Position numbers and translations under genes: made by a program
Shown here: positions 1-13,100 of the stretch, piece after piece
Numbering within the stretch: the stretch's first letter is position 1
Layout of the letters: each line of letters opens with the position of its first letter
Source: Capitulum mitella
Lineage: Eukaryota; Arthropoda; Thecostraca; Pollicipedomorpha; Pollicipedidae
Reading direction: 5' to 3'
Length of the DNA: 64,000 bases
NCBI GenBank assembly: GCA_030062745.1
Contig: CP099840.1
Span: 37,761,101-37,825,100 of the forward strand
Notes under the pieces: generated by a model
What the model was told of the DNA's origin: nothing
Databases searched by the model: none
The model's input: only the letters and a program-made list of their open reading frames with translations

Positions 1-1636
1 CCGGCCTCCGCTGATCTTGTTACGGAGCCATTGAGGAGATTTGCTGGAACAGGTGGTCCATTTCGGCGAAGAAATGGCGAGAACGCCACCCGTAATTGTG
101 TGAATTGACAGCAACTTAAATCGGTGGCCGCTGGGCTGGAAGGTACTGCCGCCGGACGCGCGAATTCTGGTTCGCCCGGTGGAAATTAGAACAGAGCCGT
201 GTGCCAATGGTTTTTACCGCGTCCGCTCAACGCCTTCTGTCAACGCAGGCTGTCGAAACCCAAATGCCTTGCTCTTCGCATCAGCTCAGAATTGTTCGAC
301 ATCGTCCTGGTGGCCAGACATCTCGGCTTCAAATGACGTTTGGTAACCGAAAATATTCCGGCGTCGCTCCAATGTCCCGTCACGCTCGGCGCGCGCCCTT
401 TGCTCCGCGTCGGCTCTGCGGCCGGCCGTGACGACCGCCCGTAACGGCCGCGTCGCCCGACCTCGTGACCGGCGGCGCCGTCACGGCCGTCGTGACGGCC
501 TGCGTGCGGCGCCCATTGTTGGTCGGAGCCGGCGGCGCGCCGGGCTGCCTCTGACCGCGGCCGGACCGTCGGCGAAACGGTGTCGCCGCTGTACCGGTCC
601 GGCCCGCTCCCCCGCTCCGCCTGGCTCGCAGCTGGCCCGGGGTGATCTGGACTGTGTTGTGGGTACCGCCACCTGGCAAGTGGGAGATGTGTGGGGTTCT
701 GTGGAGCTTCTCTTACACTCTTTCTTCTCTTAGTGTTGCAGATAGGCATTGTTCCTAGCTCGCCAAGAACGATATGTATGCCGGCGGCACGGCGGTGCAG
801 TTTATCGTAGGCTGAGTTCGTGACAGTTGTTGCAACTTAACACCTGGTTTCTGTTTGCCACTTTGCCACTTTGTAGCCTTTCACTTTCTCTTTAGGGCGG
901 ATCAGTTTGAACTGGTAATTTGAATCGTGATGGGCGGCGTACAACGCCCTAAGCATGTGTGAAGAAACTTCCTCTAATTTGCATAATGTTGGCAGAGTTA
1001 CTGTCGAAGCTGTGTACTCAGTCATCACGTTCCGCAAGAAATGTCAGCCTTGCCTCGGCACACGATCGGCTGAAATAATAGTAACAGATTAATGATTCAT
1101 TGCTCTTCCCGTCCAAAAAATCAACATGAAACATATGCAGCGGCCCCGAAATTTACCTTTAGCATTTCCAGTATTATTTTGCTGTTGTTGCAGACTGCTT
1201 TACATCTGCCGTGCCGTTTCAGTGGGCAAATACGAAGGATTGGCCAGTGTGCCAGTTTAAACGTACCGCTTCTTCGGGATGGGCAAGACTGTGCCGCGAC
1301 CGTATGGTGGGAGTTCGTGCTGGGCGTCCATGTCGCAGGCTTAACAGCAGTCCATGTCGCCCGTCATTGGTCATGGAGGCAGTCATTGGTTGGAAGCACT
1401 GCAGTTGTAGCGTGGCCCGACGAAACGCTGACCTGTGGTCTGATTTGCCGTGTCGCAGGTGTGACGATAAAAGCAGACTAAACTGGGCGTTGTCGTAAGA
1501 GAAGCGATAAACGACGTCACTGATCGACGCATGGCGTGCGATTTTACGAAGTGCCCCTCCTGCCGACGTGCTGGCGGAAAACGCGCCGTCTTCGGAGGAG
1601 CGTGACGTTAGTTGTGACGGAACGCTCCCGTTACAG
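1..1636. other. Upstream/intronic sequence of the ZNF608/609 gene; no exon recognised
   Basis: GC-rich DNA with many short GTGACG/CGTCAC inverted motifs between about 400 and 660. The open frames here overlap on both strands and show no family similarity. Earlier exons of the gene must lie here or beyond the window edge. The intron that follows (1728-2601) holds two copies of a 32-bp tandem repeat starting at 2242 and 2274. Confidence 0.4.
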
Positions 1637-4600
1637 GCGTGCTGGTGGTGAACGTGACGTGGCGCGGCAAGACGTACGTCGGCACGCTGCTGGACTACAC
1701 CCGGCACCACGACTGGGCGCCGCCACGGTGAGTCTGCGCGCTCTGCCCGTGGGCCGGTCCTCGCCACCTGGTAATGAGCGGGCCGGGCGGCCATGTTAGG
1801 CCCCGGACGTAAATATTTTGAGATCTTGGCGCTTGTCGATGAGAGGAGCCGGCCGTCGCGGACGCCAGTGGCGCCAGTGGGTGCCGTTTCCGCTGTCGGC
1901 TGGCTACGTCGGCGTTCGCCCTCTCTTGATATGCCGCCATCCCACGGTTTCCACGGTTTCCGCCGTCCCCCCCCCCGTCACGGCTCAGCACCGCACCCTC
2001 CCCGCGTGACTGCGGTCCAGCCGAGCGGGGGGGGGGGCACGACTGTCCGGCGGCTGGGCGTCACGTGCCGGGGCCGTCACGCACCACGCTGTCGCATGCC
2101 TTCACCGTCACGTGCCCGGCTGGCGGGTCACGGTCGCGGGCCCGGTCGTCGGGGCGCATCACTGCGGCCTCTGCGGTCGCCGTGGCTGCAGGCCTTTGCT
2201 GGCCAGGCGGTCACGCGAGTCGCGCAGGAGTCGGCGGCGGTGTGACGCGGACGACTGGGCGCGCGTCACGCCCGTGACGCGGACGATTGGGCGAGTGTCA
2301 CGCCCGTGAGCCGACCGTGGGTGATAGGGGGCGGGATCGGTTGAGTTTACGGGCGATTAATTGGATTGTGTTGTGTTAGTTGACGGGTCAGCTGAGTTGA
2401 GACGTCCTGCCGTTTTGGTTGCAGGCAATTTGTTTGTTCGAAATTCCTGATGACTCTGCCCGCTATATTTCAGTTTTAAAGTGCATGGGACAGTTTTGCA
2501 CTCAAATCTTGGGCTGCTCGTGCTCTTTGTAAATATTTGACCGGCCGATATCGCCACGGCTCATTTGGGGCGCTCTTTGACCGGGCGCTCTTCTCCGGCA
2601 GGTTCAACGACTCGCCGACTGCCGAGCTGGAGACGCGGGCGGGCAAGGGCCGGGGGAAGCGTGGCCGCGGCTCGGCCTCCCTCAGCGACACGAGCGTGGC
2701 CGAGACGCGCGCCTCCGTGCAGAGCAAGCTGCGCAGCCAGGGCAAGGGCCGCCGCTGCACGGCCAACTCCGCCGGCGCCGGCTTCGCAGCGCCCGCCAGC
2801 CCCGTGAAGCGCAAGGGCCGCGCCGCGGAGCGCGAGGCCACCGCCGAGCGCACGCCCAGCAAGCGCAACCGGACCAACTCGCAGACGAGCCAGCCGGAGC
2901 CGGCGGCGTCGGCGCCGAGCACGCCCGAGCCGGCGGCGCCGGCGACCGCGCCGGCCACGCCGTCGCCGGCGCCAACGCCGCCGGCCGCAGCCGCCGCGCC
3001 CGCCAGCCAAGCGCTGATCGAGTGTCCCGAGCCCAACTGCTCGAAGAAGTACCGGCACGTGAACGGGCTGCGCTACCATCAGAGCCACGCGCACTCGAAC
3101 GGCCTGAGCGAGGGCGAACGCGAGACGGGCGAGTCGTCGGCGCCGGACTCGCCGCCGGCCAAGTCGCCAGCGCCCAAGACGCCGCCGCCGGCGCCGGTCG
3201 CGGCGCCGGCGCCGGCCGCCGTCACTCCGGCCACCTCGCCGGTGACGCCGGCCACGCCGGCCATGGCGGCGCCGCCGGTGGCGGCCGCGGCGCCGCCGAC
3301 GTCAACGCCGGCGCCGGTGCAGCCGTGCAAGCCGGCCACGCCGGTGGCGGCGGCGGCGGCGGCGCAGGTGCAGGCGCAGGCAGCCGCGGTGCCGCCGCCG
3401 ACCGCCGAGCCGCTGTCACTCGAGCCGCGGCCCACGCACGCCAAGGTGCACATCAGCGACAGCAGCGGCAACGTGAAGACGTCCGGCGTGCTGCGCTTCG
3501 GGCCGGCGGCGCTGCCGGCCGCGGCGCCGGCGCCCAGTGTGATCACGGCCGCCAGCGCCGCCCCGCTGCGGGCCGCCGCGCCCGTGTACCAGCCGAGCGC
3601 GCCGCCGCCGCGCACGGCGCCCGCCTCGGCGGCGTCAGCGCCGGCGCCGGCACCGGCACCGGCGCGCGGCCCGCCCGCCGCCACCGACGCGGCAAAGTAC
3701 AAGCCGAAGAGCGGCGGCGCGGTGCGCGCGATGGCGACCGGGCTGCCGGTAATCGCGGTGGCGCCCTCTGGTGGGCCGGCGGTGACGTATTCGCAGTCGG
3801 TGGCGCACCTGAAGCCGATCCAGCCGAAGCCGACCATCTTGGGCGAGACGGCCGCGCCCAACCCGGCGCTGGAGGCGCTGCGCAAGGAGAAGGAGCGCCC
3901 CAAGAAGCGCAAGAAGGAGAACGGCGCACGCACGCCGGACAACAGCCCGCGGCCAGACGGCGGCGAGCCGGCGCGCGCGCCGGCGCCGCGCGCGCCGCGG
4001 CCCGAGGCCGAGCGGCCAGCCCGCGACGGCACGGCCAGCCCCGCCTACAGCGACATCTCGGACGACGGCGAGCCGGTGGACGCGACGGCGCGGCCGGCCG
4101 CCGCCGCGGCCGCCGGCGTCGGCGTCGGCGTCGGGCCGGACAAGAAGGAGCTGCCGGGCGCGCCGGGGCCGCCCTCCAGCGTGTATTACCACTCGTTCTT
4201 CCAGTCGCCCGGCGCGTACGTGCCGCCGCCGCCGTCGGCGAAGGCGAAGGGCGCCGCGGAGGCCAAGGACCGCAAGGAGGAGGCGGCGCGCGGCCCGCCC
4301 GGCCCGCCGGGGGAGTACCCGGGCGGCCAGATGCCGTACTACTCGTACCCGTACCTGCCCGGGTACCCGTACCCGCCGCTGGACGCGGCCGGCTTCCCGC
4401 TGCCGGTCATGCTGGACGCCAAGTACAAAGTGTCGCTGGAGGCGGAGCGGGAGCGGCTGGCCGGCAGCGGCTCGGACCGGCGCGACGTCTCGTCCGACAG
4501 CGACTCGGGCCGCACGTCGGCGCCGCCGCCGGCTGCTGGCGGCCTGCCGCGCGCCGCGCACACAGGCGCCGGCCAGCCGGCGCCGGCGCACGCCGCCTCG

Positions 4601-5646
4601 CCGCAGCCGACGCCGGCGCCGGCGCACCGGCCGACCGTGGCCACGCCGCCGCGGCTGGCGGTGCCGCGCAGCCAGCCGGCGCCGGCGCTCGCCAAGCGGC
4701 CGGCGGCCTCGTCGCCGGCGGCGCCGCCGCCCGCCAAGGACGACAAGCGGCCGCAGGAGGCGGCGGTGGCAGCGGCGGCGGCGCGCGCGGCCGCCTTCGG
4801 CTACTCGCCGTTTGCGCTGCCGGGCCTGCCGTACGGGCCGATGCTGCTGGGCAGCGCGTACCACGCGCGCTTCCCGCCGGCGAGCACGGTTGGGGGGCCG
4901 CCGGCCGCGCCCGAGGACCTCAGTCGGGCGGCGTACGCGGCCGCCTCGCGCGCCAGCGAGCCGCTCGCCTCGCGGTCCACGCCGTACCTCACCACGTCGG
5001 CGCACAAGCTGCTCGAGCTGCAGGACCGGGCGCGCAGCACGCCGAGCTCGGTGGCGGCCGGTGGCGGCGTCGGCTCGCCGGGCAGCCCGCTGTCGTCGGC
5101 GGCGCGCCCGCCGCTACCCGTCGGCGTCGCCTTCCCGCCGACAGTCGGCGTCGGCTATGGCCCGTATGCAGGTATGTGCGCGGCGGGAGGCGACAGAGGG
5201 GCCAACCGTGAAGTGATGAGTGTGTGTTAGCGTCGATTCGTTAGAAGTACCAATAGTTCGCTGTACGTATCAATGATTTGTTGGGTCTGTGAATGCGGGT
5301 TAAGTTTGTTGGGAACTTTCGTTGCCTGCATAGCTTCTTGGAGCGTGCAGTTTGCTGATCGTCGCTCGTTAAATGCAGCCGTGAATGCTGCCTATCATTG
5401 GTCCTGTCAATCACATGCACATGTTTACTCAAACTCTGTTATCTGCGGTCAGCATAGCCCCTGACGTTCATGGGTTTGTGGTACAAATCACTGGCAGCTT
5501 ATTTTGCTGACGAATGCCTGAAAACTTCAGCTGACTGCTGGCTGCTCGTATCCTGGACGTCTTACAACGCGAGGCTGACGCAGGTGTTCTTCCCCGCAGG
5601 TGTTCCGGCCACGGGACAGTCGCCGGGCTTCGCGCCAATCAAATAG
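1637..5646 (+). CDS. sbb: ZNF608/ZNF609 (scribbler/brakeless) homologue, 3' exons only
   Basis: Nuclear transcriptional regulator of the ZNF608/609 family, known as scribbler or brakeless in flies. Three coding exons fit together: 1637-1727, 2602-5171 and 5600-5646 (TAG). The first encodes [19 protein letters not shown] followed by WAPPR, which joins in phase to [10 protein letters not shown], a hallmark junction of the family. The large exon carries one C2H2 finger, a basic PKKRKKE nuclear signal, a [13 protein letters not shown] motif, a Tyr/Pro-rich stretch and a PEDLS motif. Much of it is low-complexity Ala/Pro. The last exon adds about 15 residues ending GFAPIK. Exons before 1637 are needed (the first exon starts in phase 1) and were not recognised in the window. 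If the 5172 donor is not used, translation runs to a stop at 5230, a possible short isoform. Family assignment is firm; the final micro-exon is a splice inference. Confidence 0.87.
3013..3096 (+). other. C2H2 zinc finger of the ZNF608/609 homologue
   Basis: Encodes [19 protein letters not shown] followed by QSHAH, a C-X4-C-X12-H finger with the PEPNC and HVNGLRYHQ wording typical of ZNF608/609. It is the only finger visible in the window, as expected for this family. Confidence 0.88.
4910..4924 (+). other. PEDLS motif (CtBP-type corepressor docking site)
   Basis: The reading frame encodes Pro-Glu-Asp-Leu-Ser within the C-terminal third of the ZNF608/609 homologue. This fits PxDLS, the consensus for CtBP corepressor binding. 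Function is inferred from the motif alone. Confidence 0.5.
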
Positions 5647-7185
5647 CGGCCGGTCGGCCGACCTACGCGGCTGAACGGGCTTTCTGGCTGTGATAGAGGG
5701 AGCGCGCGGGCCGGGCCGGGCCGCCGCGGCCCCCTCGCGCCTCCGCTACACGTATCACCCGAGCTAACTCCACATATCGGCGCTGGCGGCAGTGTACAAA
5801 GCCCCGGACGCGCCGGTGGGCGCCGCCCGCGCGCAGGGGCGGAGTCAGGCCCGGCCGTCGGCGGGGCCGATGCCGGGCGGCGTCGGACCCGCGTCGCGGC
5901 GTGGCCGAGCTCGGTCTGGCGTCGGTAAGGTTGTGAGCGCAACGGCGGCCGATCGGATTGGTGTGCTGGCTCCGCCCGTGCGCGCGGGACTGGGCGTCGA
6001 GTGTTACGAGCGGGCTGTGCTGGTCAGTAGAGTTGCTGTGCTGTCGGCTGGCGCGTCGTCGGCCGCTCTGGTCTTTAGAAGGCTGTTTTCCCCGGCTTAT
6101 TGATACGGCTCTGCAGGGACATGCATTACGTAGTAGAACATGCGCATATCTGTGTAGGGTGTTTGCAAGTTGTTTGTGTTCGATATCCAGACATGGCTAT
6201 TATCCGATAGGAAGAATAAAGAGAAAGCCTGGAACCGATGCTGCTGCGTGGAGGACGCGTTTCCGAGGAAGGGCTCATGCATGACTGTCGTGCGGTGGGC
6301 TGTGGTGCGGAGAAGTCTCGTCTTGTTGCCCGTAACATCTCGACTCGGCGCATCGAAAGCAGCAGACGTCGCCTTCATGATTGCACGCGACGTTTCTGAG
6401 CTCCGCCGGGACGGTCACTGACCCGACGTAAAGCACTACGAATCACGGATTCTTACTGCGTCAATGTAATCCATCGTATCACTGCAGGCTAGAGTCCAGA
6501 CCTTACGTAGTAGTCTACCTTGATTCAAAATGAGGTCAATGCTCTTCAAACCAGCAAACACAAATGGAGACAGTCAATATTCAAGCATCGTGTATTCGAC
6601 ACTCCGAGTCAACAATTCCTCCGTCCAGGGAGATGTCTGTCAATATCACTGGTTAAGCAACAACCTTCAAAACACCCTCGTATTTAACCGCTGACCACAC
6701 CAGACCAGTTGATTTGACCGTGACCCCCGCCGATGGATTCAGCAAAACTGCATCATCTTCCAGGGACTATATAGGGGCGGACAATCGTTGACACGTTTCG
6801 TTCACGCCGTTCTTTTATCAAAACATTCAGGTCAACGTGCAAAAGCCTACGATAGCCTTCGCTTGTAATGAACATTAGACGCAATGCGATGATTTTTACT
6901 GACTCTAGTGGACAAACTTAAAGGCGTTACCAATGCAAAAACAACAAATATCACTGCAAATCGTACAATGCCATTATCCAGAAACCGCATGGCGGCAAAC
7001 CTCCAACAGAAATTCAAACGCGATTTGTGCACAGTCCCACAACAGCACAGCCATCAGTTCGGCATCGCCACCTATACCAGCTGAAGCCCCACCGGAACAA
7101 ACACTGCCCCACTCCGCAATCACAGAGCCCGGCCGCACCGGCCCTGTACGCCCCTCGGGGTCATGCCCTCCCCCGCCCGCCGCCG
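5647..7185. other. Intergenic / probable 3' UTR of the ZNF608/609 gene
   Basis: No coding similarity. An AATAAA at 6215-6220 is the best candidate plus-strand polyadenylation signal for the upstream gene, implying a 3' UTR of about 570 bp. The next gene is convergent: the FBXO42 stop codon lies at 7186-7188 on the minus strand. Confidence 0.4.
6215..6220 (+). promoter_or_regulatory. Candidate polyadenylation signal AATAAA
   Basis: Canonical hexamer about 570 bp after the proposed stop of the ZNF608/609 gene and before the convergent FBXO42 gene. Confidence 0.35.
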
Positions 7186-10100
7186 CTACCCGAACAGCTC
7201 GCACGGAATGGCGACGAAGCTGAGCGCGTTGAAGGCGGCGTTCTGCTCCTGCGCCGCGTCGGCGGCGGCGTCGGCGGCGCGCGGCGGCGTGACGATGCCG
7301 CCGAACAGCACCAGTTCGCCGCGCGCCGCCACCAGCGAGTACAGGATGCGCTCGTCGGGGCCGTCGGGCCGCTGGCAGTGGCGCCAGCGGACGGTGCCGT
7401 CGGCGGCGGCGCGCGCCGCGTCCAGCACGTGCAGCGCCAGCGGGCGGCGGCCGGCCGGCGCCACCAGCCGGTAGCCGGCGGTGAGCGGCGGCCGGCAGCG
7501 GGGGCGCGGCCGCGGCGCCGCCCGCTCGGCGGCCGCCGCCTCCAGCCGCTCCTCCATGCGCCGCAGCCCGGCCAGACGCAGGTCGCGGCTGCCGCGCGCG
7601 TTCGGCCGCACCGAGGGCCGCGGCGCCGGGCAGCCCGGGCCCGGGCAGGGGGCGGACGGCGGCGGCGGCGGCGGAGCGCGCCGCGTCAGCTGGCCCGTCT
7701 CCGGCCCGGACGGGCGACCGGCCGGCCCGCCGCCGACGCCGCTGGAGCTGGGGCCGGCACGACGCTCACTGCGGGCACCAACAGGTCGAGGGTCAGCTCC
7801 CCGACGAGAGTGTGAGCGATGTGTGTGTGAGCGCATTGGGGCAGCAGCTCGCAACAGTAGCAATACCTTCGTATTTTCAGTCAATACATGACGTTAGTAT
7901 TCATCAAATGCACCACCTGTCGCCAATAGACGACAAATGACTTTTACGCTCAACCGGGCCATGATAACGAATGGTCGCTTATCTTTACATGTGGAGGAAT
8001 AAACGACCGCCTGTAGTAGCCGTACTATCGGTATCCGTCACATCGCAGCGGCCAATTTACAACAAACGCAGCAACATGCCGCCATCCCAGTCGCCGGAAA
8101 GCTCGGATCCCAACGCAAGACAGGACACGCCTCCGGCGCCGATCACGACAGACGGGAGCGGCTGATACGAGCTCGTAGCTCAAGTTCAGATGCTTGGGTT
8201 TCCTTTCCCAGCAGCGTGACGACTCGCCTATGCTGGACGGGTAGCGGGTGAACGTTGCCCTGGGCCGTCTGCGGCGGCGAAGAGAAGCTGGGTGGGTCGC
8301 CCCGACACCGGCCCAGCACCACCACCTTATCGCCCACCTGAGGACACACGCGTGTCATACAACGGCCGGCTGTAGTTGTACTTTTTAGTTGTACGACTGC
8401 ATCGAGCGTACATGTGCCTCAGCACAGCGGCACGAAGCAATGAAGTGTGGTTCCAATTCTCCGCAAACAGATGCGCATGTTGCATATGCAGGCAATGACG
8501 CAACGATCCAAAAGACACTCAGACTTAGACTCGGGCAATGGTGACTATGCCAGGTAGTTATACAGGGGCATGCAACTCGCGACTAACAAGCATAACGTCC
8601 AAAATCCAAAACAACATTCCGGCGCAATGGCAAAATGGCACCCACCGCCTGCCAGCTGTGGCCAATGGACTCACGAGCCGATGCCAAACGAGCGATGTCG
8701 AGGAGTGGTATTGGTGGAGTTAGAACCTGCTTTGACCAGCTCAGGTCACTGTGAAGTTGTCAGATCAAGGAAGGCGGTCTGAGTGGTTCGTTATCGGTTC
8801 AGAGAAGAAAGGGAAAGTGGAGATATGGAGTTGCATCAGACCAGGAGCACGGCGAGGACGCACTCCTCACATCACTGATGTGAGGAGTGTGGTAGTGCAG
8901 ATGACTAAAGCCCACGACTGCGGCAGTGTCTCCCCTCCTGCAGCAGCCCCTCCCCTCAGGAACAGAAGACAGACCTGACAGGCCGGGTGGCACCAGAGCT
9001 GGGAGGGCGCGCTCTCAGTCCCCTCCACGGCCAGCTGCCGCCAACGCCACTCAGCGGACGGCGGACCAATCTCCAGCAGCCAGGCGTCCTGACGAAGCTG
9101 ATTCGGACCGCCAGAGCCACCTGCCGACAGAAAAACCAACTAGTGACGCTGGCTCGGACGAAACAGGTGGTGCCGACGGGAACACGCAGAGAGACCGAGA
9201 ATCGGACCAATCTGTCCTGCAGTGGAATGAATTTGGACAGCACGGTGGAGATGGTTTCGAAAACCGGGACGGAACAAGCAAGATGTCCCACTGCTTGACT
9301 GATGACCTTTAAGAATGCACATTATCACTGACAGCAAACATGTCACCGCGGGTATTGACAACAATGCAGTGTATTTTAGTCAATCAAGCGAGCAGTGCAT
9401 CTCACCATTAAGCGTCATATGCCCGCGGCAACGACGACACGCTGACCAGTTCAGACCCCCGACACACCACCATCTACGAGCATCAACCATCTGCAAGGAC
9501 CACAAACCTGGCAGATGCTCCGGCCTGGTGGCAATGGCCTGAAAGCCCCCACCCGCACTCCTCACGGATGAGCGGACAGAACTCCGGTCGGGGTCACTCA
9601 CCCAGCAGCAGCATGTGCCACTCGTCCAGCGCCAGCTGAGAGTGGCCGTAGCGGGCGGACGGCGCCGGCTCGCTGCACCGCTGGTGGCGCCACTCCTCGG
9701 ACAAGAAGTCAAACACCCACACCTCGTTCGTTCTGCGAGAACGGATGTCACGCGTTTAGAGAAGTCAGGCACTGTGAGAGCAACTCGAGTAAACTGGATA
9801 AACAATGGTGCCACGTAGCAAGTTAGCACACAGTAGATAAAATGTACAACATTATGTTACTTGTTCCATCACAACATATAAAACCTTTTGGAAACTTCAG
9901 ATAGGGATTTACCGGATATCCGGCCGGATACTAGATGTCGTGTCCTAATGACAGGTCGCTAGCATCGTTAAGCACGAGAATTCGCGCACGCTAATGAAAA
10001 TTTTGTTGACTTAAAAATGAGGGAATGTGAAAATGGGTTTGCTTTGGTGTCTTTTTCATTGCTACGTAACTGAAATATAATGGGCAGTTAAAGCCTATCT

Positions 10101-13100
10101 TCAGTTTCATTAAAGTCCGTTGTTAAGCCCGTTACAGACGTAACACTTAAGATTATCCGGTATCCGACCGGACATTTCTGCGATCCGGCCCGATGTTGCC
10201 GGATATTAAGCCACCCGGTGTACGATCAAGGCGTTGTTCAAACCTCTGCCTACAAAACCGTTTCAGGAAAAAATGTGACTTGTTTTATTAAACTGACGAT
10301 GTAACTGACAGGTCCAAAGTACGTCTTAGTTCGAGAGGGTTAAGACACATTTTGTAAGAGTGGGGCTCAAGCTCAAAGCTGTGAAACAATATCCAGCATG
10401 TGCTCAGCAGCCCATTTTGTGGTGTATCACCTCTCTATTTTGCAGACATTTATCTTCCTCAAATCCTTCAATACAAATGCATTAACCCTATTCCCGGAGG
10501 GCTAGACGGTATGGTCGATTCCCGGCAGGGGGGGGGCGGATTCGGTCCCCCCTGAGATCTCGAGAACTACCTGTACGATTTCATCGCAACAAACGGCAAT
10601 CGATTTGCCGTGACGTGAGCTACATTTTTATAAAAAGAAATTTTCAAAATTTCGAAATCTGTGGATACAGAGGGGCAAAAAAGTCAAAATGGGGGGTACT
10701 TTTGGACTTCTTATAACTCCGTTGTTTATGGACCGATTTCGATGAAACTGGCATCAATCGAGAGATTGTGGATAGGGCTTTTACCATGGGTCAGCAAATC
10801 TGAAATTTTGAGAAAATTCATGGGCGTTCACAGGGTTTCAAAAATAGGAGGATTAGTTTTCTAACAACTGAATGAACAAGAGGCAAACACCCTTTTTTGG
10901 CTTCTGCTAGTCATGTTATACTAAAGAAGTACAAATCGCATTACAATGTTTGATAATGTCAGCATAGGCGGTGCCAGGGACATGAAAAAGGGGGAACTGT
11001 CACGGTCACACGTTTCTCAGATCAACTTGTGACCTTTGACCTTAAATGACCTCCAGTGACCTTGGGGTCACTTGGAATGATCTCGTGTGCATTTAATATT
11101 ATCTGTAAACGTTTTCAACCATTTGAATTCACTCTATTTCAAAAATTTCATTTTATGGCTATTGCGATATAGTGTACGCGCACTGACATTTTAGGTCATA
11201 ACTCCGTGACTCGACCTCATATCAAGCTGAAACTTGGTACAAAAGTAGAGGACACCCTTCTAGGTCATATGTATTCCGGAATTGGCATTTGAAAAAAACG
11301 GCGCCGAAATTATTGCAAAAAACAAATTTTGGCTTTTGACCGTGACCTGACCTTGTAAAATGACCTCAGATACACAAAATTACATCTGCACATTGCCCAA
11401 CTATTTAGCTATACATCCATTTAAAATTTTAAGTTCTAGCTTTAAAACTCTGTTTTTGGCAGACATTTTCATTTTACCCTCAACATGGCCAAAAATGGCA
11501 TGAGGTTCCTCCCAAAAACGTCGCCTGGCTCCGCCCCTGAACAAAATAGAATTTTGAAATTTTGTCACAGCACGTAGAAAGAATACCCCTAGGAAAGAAA
11601 GAATAGCTAGGAAAAGTGACCAAGTTTCGTGAAACTGCGTTAAAAAGCCTGGAATTGGCAAGCAAAAAAACCCGAGGGCGGGGGCGGACTCCGCCCCCCC
11701 TGCCGGGAATAGGGTTAAGGGACAATATACTTCAAGAGACGTACGTTAACATTCGTATAGAATGCTTATCAAGCCAGGTATTCTAGTTCTACCACGGCGC
11801 TATAATGACATTCAACGTGTTCTAGAGCCTTTACCCAAGGGTGTAATCTCTGCGTGGGCTGCGGGGCCATGTCCCACGTAGTTTTCCAGAAGTGGCGCTT
11901 TGTCTCCCTAATTTTCTAAGGTACCAAATAGATACTTCCCAAGGGCGTCACAATTCTTGAACTCTGAAATCCAACAAAGGAGTTTCAGCCGTGCGTTATC
12001 ATGCAACGACCGAAAAGGTGATTTTAGCCCTCCACTTACATTTTCTTAGTGGACTGCAGCCAGCCAACTCCCCCGCAATTTCTGAACCGTGGTTACACCC
12101 ATGCCTTTGAGTGCATTAAGAGAAGATGAGCTCTGTTATGACTGCTGAGTTATTTATTTATTTATTTTCTACAAGCAAACCTATGGAAAGCTCAAAGTAA
12201 ATGTAGGCACTAGGGTGAATGATTCATACTGTTAACATGCTATGTTAACATAACATGCAACATTTCTCATTTTTTGAGATCTTTCCTTTTTCAATTAAGT
12301 CTCTTTCAATACATTTTTTCACTAAAATAATACATAAAACAGACAAGCATAGTGTCCGGTGTCCGGCCGGATATCCGACACACCGATCCAGCATATCCGG
12401 TATCCCGCCAGATCACAAAAATCCCAATCCAGTGCATCCCTACCTTCAGACTCAAGAAAAGGGGGAACCACACCATAAACGAAACAAGCATCATATCAGA
12501 TCATATCACAGACAACAAACTTTCATAGCTCATTAAATCGGCTCCGGGCGGTGCCCCTTCCCCAAACCAAGGATTCCCTTCACGTACGGTGAGAAGCGCA
12601 TGCTGTTGTGATGGTGCAGGCCACCAACTACCACCATCTGGTGGCCGTGAACGGAAGCAGAGTGTCGCGCCATCTTTGGGGGCCAGCGCTGGCTGAAGTC
12701 GGCGCCGGAGCCGGGCAGGCCCACCTCAGGAGTGCTGGGCGTCACACCCCGCACCTCCTCCCAGCGGCACTCCTGAGGAGGTGCGGGAGACGGGTCACCT
12801 CTAGACCCTGGCCAATACAGCCACCTCCGAGAGGCAGCTCTCCAACAAAACTGGAGGGGTCACACAGCTGCCTCCCCACGACACTGCTGACGAAAAAAGA
12901 CACCTCACAGTCTTCTCGCAGAGGCAGTGCTGCAGGACTGGATGAATTAAAAGTCATTATGATGACTATGATAACACAGTCCCCTCCTGCAAGCAACACA
13001 TACAAGACCTTGGATTCACAGGCCATAACATAGCCTTTGAAGAACACAGCCTTCCGAACGGCACTCGTCAAGACAGTAACAAATTGTAGGTCACACAATG

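Noticed and set aside
3635..5005. 456-codon open frame on the minus strand, and a 729-codon plus-strand frame at 3022-5211
   Set aside because: Both are shadows of the very GC-rich ZNF608/609 exon. They are Arg- or Gly/Ala-rich with no domain; the frame with the zinc finger and family motifs is the real one.
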